A stretch of 9,165 nucleotides of DNA from Chloroflexota bacterium (GTDB lineage Bacteria; Chloroflexota; Anaerolineae; B4-G1; SLSP01): positions 1-9,165 of the forward strand of contig JAAZNO010000006.1 in assembly GCA_012798275.1 (NCBI GenBank). The letters run 5' to 3'. Shown piece after piece: positions 5,547-9,165 of this stretch (within the stretch, counting starts at the first letter, position 1; each line of letters begins with the position of its first letter). The notes under the pieces were generated by a model. That model was not told the origin of the DNA and made no database searches. It saw nothing but the letters and a program-made list of their open reading frames with translations. The translations under genes were made by a program, and so were the position numbers.

Positions 5547-6557
5547 ATGGCACTGATAGCCGAAGTTGGGATTGACCTGGGGACGGTGAACGTGCTCGTC
5601 TATGTGCGCGGACGGGGCATTGTCCTGCAGGAACCCTCGGTCGTCGCCCAAGAAGTGAACACGGGACGTGTCATCGCCGTCGGCGAAGAGGCGCGGGCCA
5701 TGTTGGGACGGGCGCCCGAGACCCTCCAGGTGCGTCGCCCCTTGCGGGATGGCGTGATCGCCGATTATCGCGTCACCAAAGAGATGATCCAGAAATTCCT
5801 GGAGAAATCGGTAGGACAACATCGGCTGTTCAAACCCCGCTTGATGGTGACAGTGCCCTTTGGCGTGACCCAGGTGGAACGCAAAGCCGTCAAGGACGCG
5901 GCGTTCGAGGCCGGCGCCGGCCGCGCTTACACGATCCCCGAACCGCTGGCAGGAGCCATTGGGGCCGGCTTGCCCATTCACACCCCCGGCGGACACATGG
6001 TCATTGATCTCGGCGGCGGGGCGAGCGAAGCAGCGGTGCTGTCGGTATACGGCGTCGTCGCCTCGTCCGCGGTCCGCGTCGGCGGGGTGCGCATGGATGA
6101 AGCCATCGCGGCCTTCGTCCGTCGCAAATACAACCTCATGATCGGCATGGCAACGGCCGAAGAGGCCAAAATCCGCATCGGCGCGGCCCTGCCCCTGGAA
6201 GGTGACCCCCTGCGCATGGAAGTGCAAGGTCGCGATCAGGTCAGCGGGTTGCCGCGCAGCGTCACCATCAACACCGATGACGTCATCGAAGCGCTTGAGG
6301 AATCCCTGGGGATCATCATCGGCATGGTCAAGGGCGTCCTGGAACGCACCCCGCCGGAACTCGCCTCGGACCTCATTGACCGCGGGATGACGTTGATCGG
6401 TGGCGGCGCGCTGCTCCGCAGCATGGATCAGCTGCTCACCCAGGAGACCGGGGTGCCCGTCTACGTCGCCGATGCCCCCATGGCGTGCGTCGCCATCGGC
6501 GCGGGGAAGGCCCTCCCCCTTATCCCAGTGCTCGAGAAGACGCTCACGGAGATGTGA
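5547..6557 (+). CDS. mreB: MreB-type bacterial actin
   Basis: This 336-residue actin-fold ATPase normally forms membrane-associated filaments that guide side-wall peptidoglycan synthesis in rod-shaped cells. Recognisable MreB blocks in order are GIDLGTVNVLVYVRG (residues 8-22, phosphate-1 loop), RPLRDGVIADY, VTVPFGVTQVERKAV, the catalytic Glu132 in IPEPLAGAIGAG, the phosphate-2 loop DLGGGASEAAV (154-164), GRDQVSGLP, RTPPELASD and LIGGGALL. The length equals canonical MreB. Two loop positions differ from the usual family text: ANT becomes VNV in loop 1, and GGGTTE becomes GGGASE in loop 2. The start has GAGAGG four bases upstream. The gene has its own promoter and terminator, and neither mreC nor mreD follows, so it may be a secondary paralogue. 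FtsA/DnaK-like alternatives are unlikely. Confidence 0.9.
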   Translation: MALIAEVGIDLGTVNVLVYVRGRGIVLQEPSVVAQEVNTGRVIAVGEEARAMLGRAPETLQVRRPLRDGVIADYRVTKEMIQKFLEKSVGQHRLFKPRLMVTVPFGVTQVERKAVKDAAFEAGAGRAYTIPEPLAGAIGAGLPIHTPGGHMVIDLGGGASEAAVLSVYGVVASSAVRVGGVRMDEAIAAFVRRKYNLMIGMATAEEAKIRIGAALPLEGDPLRMEVQGRDQVSGLPRSVTINTDDVIEALEESLGIIIGMVKGVLERTPPELASDLIDRGMTLIGGGALLRSMDQLLTQETGVPVYVADAPMACVAIGAGKALPLIPVLEKTLTEM

Positions 6558-6566
6558 TCGCCGCCC

Positions 6567-6619
6567 AAGCCCTCCTTCTTCACCCCCCAGTGGAGCCAGT
6601 GAAGAAGGAGGGCTTTTTT
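6567..6619 (+). terminator. Intrinsic terminator after the mreB-like gene
   Basis: A perfect 15-bp stem (6569-6583 with 6599-6613, arm GCCCTCCTTCTTCAC) encloses a 15-base loop and is followed directly by six T (6614-6619). Two A at 6567-6568 can pair with the first two T. It begins 9 bases after the mreB stop codon. Confidence 0.93.
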
Positions 6620-6647
6620 GTACGGGATTTCCAGTTCATGGTATAAT
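6618..6647 (+). promoter_or_regulatory. Extended -10 promoter of the exporter operon
   Basis: A perfect TATAAT (6642-6647) is preceded by TG one base earlier (6639-6640), the extended -10 form that can work with a poor -35. The best -35 candidate, TTGTAC (6618-6623), has an 18-base spacer, matches only TTG, and overlaps the T-tract of the mreB terminator. Transcription should begin near 6653, about 43 bases before ATG 6696. Confidence 0.75.
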
Positions 6648-6669
6648 ATGACCCTGGTCAATTATGACC
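6647..6669 (+). promoter_or_regulatory. Operator-like array of TGACC half-sites at the exporter promoter
   Basis: Immediately after the -10 box the sequence is TGACC-CT-GGTCA (6649-6660), a perfect inverted repeat. Four bases later comes another TGACC (6665-6669), so GGTCA-ATTA-TGACC forms a second inverted pair. TATGACC occurs twice at a 16-base interval (6647 and 6663). Position over the expected transcription start suits a repressor. The binding protein is not in the window. Confidence 0.5.
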
Positions 6670-6695
6670 GGAGTCACAAATAACGGAGGCACCGC

Positions 6696-8117
6696 ATGAA
6701 GAAAATCTGGAGGTGGCTGATTATTGGAGTGCTCCTCGTGGGAGCCGTGGTTGGGTATGGATGGTTTCGCCAGCAGCAGCCCCAGGCCCAGGTCGAAGTA
6801 CTGCGCACGGGCGAAACACTGCGCGGCAATCTTGACATTACCGTCGCCGTCAGTGGAAATGTGGCCGCCAATCAACGGGTAGACGTACGCTTCAGCGTCC
6901 CCGGCACGGTGGAAAGCGTCGCCGTTGCCGTTGGGGACCGTGTCGAGGAAGGGCAGACGCTGGCGCAGCTGGACACGACCGCTCTGGAACGCGCCGTCGA
7001 ACGCAGCACCATCACCCTGGAACAGGCGGAACTGCGCCGCAAGCAGCTCGCCGATCCGCCCACTGAAGAGGAACTGCAACAAGCGCGGGACGCCGTCACC
7101 CAGGCAGGAGCGACATTGACTATCGCCCGCCTCAATTACACCCGCGTCATGAGCAGCAGTCTCCTCAATGAGGATCTGAGCAATGCCGAAGCGCGCTTCC
7201 GCGACCTGCAAACGCAGTTCGGGATGCGTCAAATGGAATTCGAGGAGGGCAAGGTCAGCGATGCGGTGCGCGATCGAGCCCGCAAGGCAGCTGACGACGC
7301 TTACTGGGCCTGGGTACGGCTCCAGCAACAGGCCGGACTGGAGCGCACGCGCGCTCAGAGCGACGTCACCCAGGCGTGGAATGCCTACAAGGAGGCCCAA
7401 AATCGCCTCAAGCAGCTGGAAGAAGGGCCGAGCGAGGACGACCTGGAAAGCGTGGCCCTGGAGATCCGCACAGCGCAGCTGGCGTTGACGCAAGCGCGCG
7501 ACGACCTGGCGGCCGCGACGCTCAAGGCACCCATCAGCGGCGTGGTCGCAGCTGTGAACCTGCAACGCGGCGTCCCGGCGCCGACGACAAGCCCGGCGGT
7601 CACCCTCATTGACGACAGCGTCTTCTTTGTGGATGTCACCGTGGATGAAACCGACATCGGCAAAATCCAGGTGGGGCAGAAAGCCGAGATCACGCTGGAC
7701 GCCTATACGGACGTGACGCTCGCCGGCGAAGTTGTGACCATCGCCCCGGCGGCGAATAACCTTGCCGGCATCGTCGCCTATCCCGTGCGCGTGCGCCTCG
7801 ATCCCACCGACGCCGTGGCCCTGCGCGACGGCATGACCGCCAGTATCCTGATCCGCACGCAGCAGATAGAGGATGTGGTGCTGATCCCCACCTGGGCCAT
7901 CCGCACCGATCCGACAACGCGGGAGCTGTTCACTTATTGTTATTGCACGCCCGGCAGCACCGAGCCGCAACGGGTTGCCCTCACTATCGGTACGCACAAT
8001 GAAAATTACACGCAGATCCTCGATGGACTTGAGGCAGGCGTCACGGTGGCCCTGGTGGCAGAGGGACGGACCAATCTCCTTGAATTGACGGGGCCGCCCG
8101 CCGGCAACACACCTTAA
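6696..8117 (+). CDS. Membrane-fusion (HlyD/MacA-like) adaptor of an ABC exporter
   Basis: This 473-residue protein bridges a MacB-type transporter. Residues 4-24 are one membrane-spanning helix anchoring an extracytoplasmic body. The first lipoyl half is at about 60-93 (PGTVESVAVAVGDRVEEGQ, ending QLD at 91-93). A long, Glu/Gln/Ala/Arg-rich coiled-coil hairpin follows at about 95-270, its two arms carrying similar PPTEEELQQARDAV and GPSEDDLESVALEI segments. The second lipoyl half is LKAPISGVVAAV from 276. A beta-barrel (VDVTVDETDIGKIQVGQKAEI) and a C-terminal proximal domain complete the fold. The start has CGGAGG six bases upstream. The ATPase and permease genes follow within one operon. An insertion FTYCYCTPGS puts two cysteines (415, 417) in the proximal domain. 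The exported compound cannot be predicted. Confidence 0.9.
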   Translation: MKKIWRWLIIGVLLVGAVVGYGWFRQQQPQAQVEVLRTGETLRGNLDITVAVSGNVAANQRVDVRFSVPGTVESVAVAVGDRVEEGQTLAQLDTTALERAVERSTITLEQAELRRKQLADPPTEEELQQARDAVTQAGATLTIARLNYTRVMSSSLLNEDLSNAEARFRDLQTQFGMRQMEFEEGKVSDAVRDRARKAADDAYWAWVRLQQQAGLERTRAQSDVTQAWNAYKEAQNRLKQLEEGPSEDDLESVALEIRTAQLALTQARDDLAAATLKAPISGVVAAVNLQRGVPAPTTSPAVTLIDDSVFFVDVTVDETDIGKIQVGQKAEITLDAYTDVTLAGEVVTIAPAANNLAGIVAYPVRVRLDPTDAVALRDGMTASILIRTQQIEDVVLIPTWAIRTDPTTRELFTYCYCTPGSTEPQRVALTIGTHNENYTQILDGLEAGVTVALVAEGRTNLLELTGPPAGNTP

Positions 8118-8129
8118 GGGAGGCCCATC

Positions 8130-8870
8130 ATGGACGATGAGGTCATCACAGTCCAGGACCTGCGGAAAATATACCAGATGGGGACGCAGGAAGTGCACGC
8201 TCTGCGGGGCGTTGCGCTGACGATCAGACGAGGCGAGGCGGTCGCCATCATGGGGCCCTCCGGCTCAGGCAAGTCCACGCTGATGAACATCCTGGGATGC
8301 TTAGATCAGCCGACCGCCGGCAAGTACTATCTCGATGGCGCCGACGTCAGCCATATGTCGGAGGATGCACTGGCAGCGGTCCGCAATCAACGGGTCGGAT
8401 TTGTCTTCCAGAGCTTCAATTTGTTAGCGCGCACCTCGGCGCTGGAAAACGTTCAGCTGCCGCTCATCTACGCCGGCGCGAGCCTGCGCATGCGGCGTCA
8501 ACGCGCGGAAGAAGTCCTGCGCGCCGTAGGTTTGGGGGACCGGATGCACCATCTGCCCAACGAGCTCTCCGGCGGGCAGCAACAGCGAGTGGCCATCGCG
8601 CGCGCTCTGGTCAACAATCCCTCGATCATCCTCGCCGATGAGCCGACGGGCAACCTGGACAGTCGGTCCGGCAAAGAGGTAATGGCGATCTTGCAGCGCC
8701 TCAACCGGGAGCAGGGCATCACCGTCATCCTGGTGACTCACGACGCGAACATCGCCCAATATGCCAATCGCGTCATCCACCTTTTCGACGGGGTCATTTC
8801 ACAAGAAGAGGCCGTGGCCCATCCCATTGACGCCGACGCCTGGCTAAAGCGCGAGGAGGCGTCGCAATGA
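8130..8870 (+). CDS. MacB/LolD-type ABC transporter ATPase
   Basis: The 246-residue nucleotide-binding protein has every ABC motif: Walker [10 protein letters not shown] (42-50), the Q-loop glutamine Gln94 in FVFQSFNLL, signature LSGGQ (146-150), Walker B ILADEP (167-172, catalytic Glu171) with D-loop NLD, and H-loop His204 in VTHD. FQSFNLL and the [12 protein letters not shown] stretch are characteristic of the MacB/LolD/FtsE export subfamily. The start codon is preceded by GGGAGG (8118-8123), which begins directly after the stop of the adaptor gene. Its stop overlaps the permease start as ATGA. It powers the mechanotransmission-type exporter formed with the neighbouring genes; the substrate is unknown. 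Confidence 0.95.
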   Translation: MDDEVITVQDLRKIYQMGTQEVHALRGVALTIRRGEAVAIMGPSGSGKSTLMNILGCLDQPTAGKYYLDGADVSHMSEDALAAVRNQRVGFVFQSFNLLARTSALENVQLPLIYAGASLRMRRQRAEEVLRAVGLGDRMHHLPNELSGGQQQRVAIARALVNNPSIILADEPTGNLDSRSGKEVMAILQRLNREQGITVILVTHDANIAQYANRVIHLFDGVISQEEAVAHPIDADAWLKREEASQ

Positions 8871-9165
8871 AACTCCTGGAAAGCTTGCGCCTGGCATTGC
8901 GTTCCCTGGTCACCAACAAGCTGCGCGCCGCGCTGACGATGCTGGGCATCATCATCGGGGTCGGCGCGGTGATCACGCTGCTCTCGGTCGGCGAGGGCGT
9001 GCAGAGCTACATCACCGCACAGTTTCAGTCCATCGGCACGAACATCTTCTTCGTGATTCCCGGCTCACTCCGCCAGGAGCTCGACCGTCCCGCCTATCTC
9101 ACGCTTAAAGACGCCGAAGCACTGCGAGATCCCCTGCTCGCGCCGGATGTGTTGCGTGTCGCCCC
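8867..9165 (+). CDS. MacB-type ABC permease, N-terminal part (continues beyond window)
   Basis: The first 99 codons are present. The N-terminus, [20 protein letters not shown] followed by [24 protein letters not shown], is the amphipathic segment and first membrane helix typical of MacB/FtsX permeases. The text then passes into the extracytoplasmic MacB core domain ([20 protein letters not shown]). GAGGAGG lies seven bases before ATG 8867, and the start overlaps the ATPase stop by four bases, implying translational coupling. It should form the membrane half of the exporter. Confidence 0.93.
   Translation, partial: MKLLESLRLALRSLVTNKLRAALTMLGIIIGVGAVITLLSVGEGVQSYITAQFQSIGTNIFFVIPGSLRQELDRPAYLTLKDAEALRDPLLAPDVLRVA

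Noticed and set aside
6636..8198. A 520-codon open frame on the minus strand opposite the adaptor gene
   Set aside because: It lies in antisense to a clearly recognisable protein, spans the promoter and the next gene's start, has no ribosome binding site worth noting, and its translation has no family features. It is a by-product of GC-rich codon use.

Overview
This window looks like chromosomal sequence from a GC-rich bacterium, most plausibly a Chloroflexota member of the Anaerolineae type. That placement is inferred. It rests on the mixture of a membrane-anchored M30/immune-inhibitor-A-like metallopeptidase, a stand-alone MreB-type actin, a MacA/MacB-type ABC exporter, and intergenic DNA crowded with dispersed hairpin repeats and heptanucleotide tandem repeats. 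No rRNA, tRNA, CRISPR array, transposase, phage gene or recognisable defence gene is visible.

Layout. At the left edge a leftward gene for a small thioredoxin-like CxxC protein runs off the window. A long non-coding stretch (223-1036) follows. It holds a 115-nt dispersed element directly in front of that gene's ribosome binding site, a 170-nt nested set of hairpins (488-657), a minus-strand ribosome binding site plus ATG opening only 13 codons, a degraded third copy of the dispersed element, and a good promoter for the next gene. Rightward genes then follow: a secreted or membrane-anchored zinc metallopeptidase (1037-3139) and glutamate racemase murI (3156-4022), probably co-transcribed. After murI comes a tract of 17 GAGTTGY heptamers, then a second 115-nt element copy, inverted relative to the first in the window but again directly in front of a ribosome binding site, this time of an aldo/keto reductase (4305-5282). 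A short intergenic region (5283-5546) contains a possible minus-strand gene remnant and a promoter for a monocistronic MreB-like gene (5547-6557), which ends in a textbook intrinsic terminator. The last block is an export operon: promoter with an operator-like array of TGACC half-sites, a membrane-fusion protein (6696-8117), a MacB/LolD-type ATPase (8130-8870), and the start of a MacB-type permease overlapping it by ATGA.

How the parts relate. The last three genes form one functional unit, an ABC exporter with adaptor, probably controlled by a repressor or activator at the TGACC sites. murI supplies D-glutamate for peptidoglycan and MreB organises wall growth, so cell-envelope functions recur, but they sit in separate transcription units. 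The most interesting signal is in the non-coding DNA. The same 115-nt structured element sits 2-3 nt upstream of the Shine-Dalgarno sequence of two unrelated genes, in the same orientation relative to each gene, and a degraded third copy also faces a ribosome binding site and ATG. In two of the three places it is accompanied by GAGTTGY heptamer sequence. This suggests a mobile or dispersed 5'-leader element rather than random intergenic repeats.
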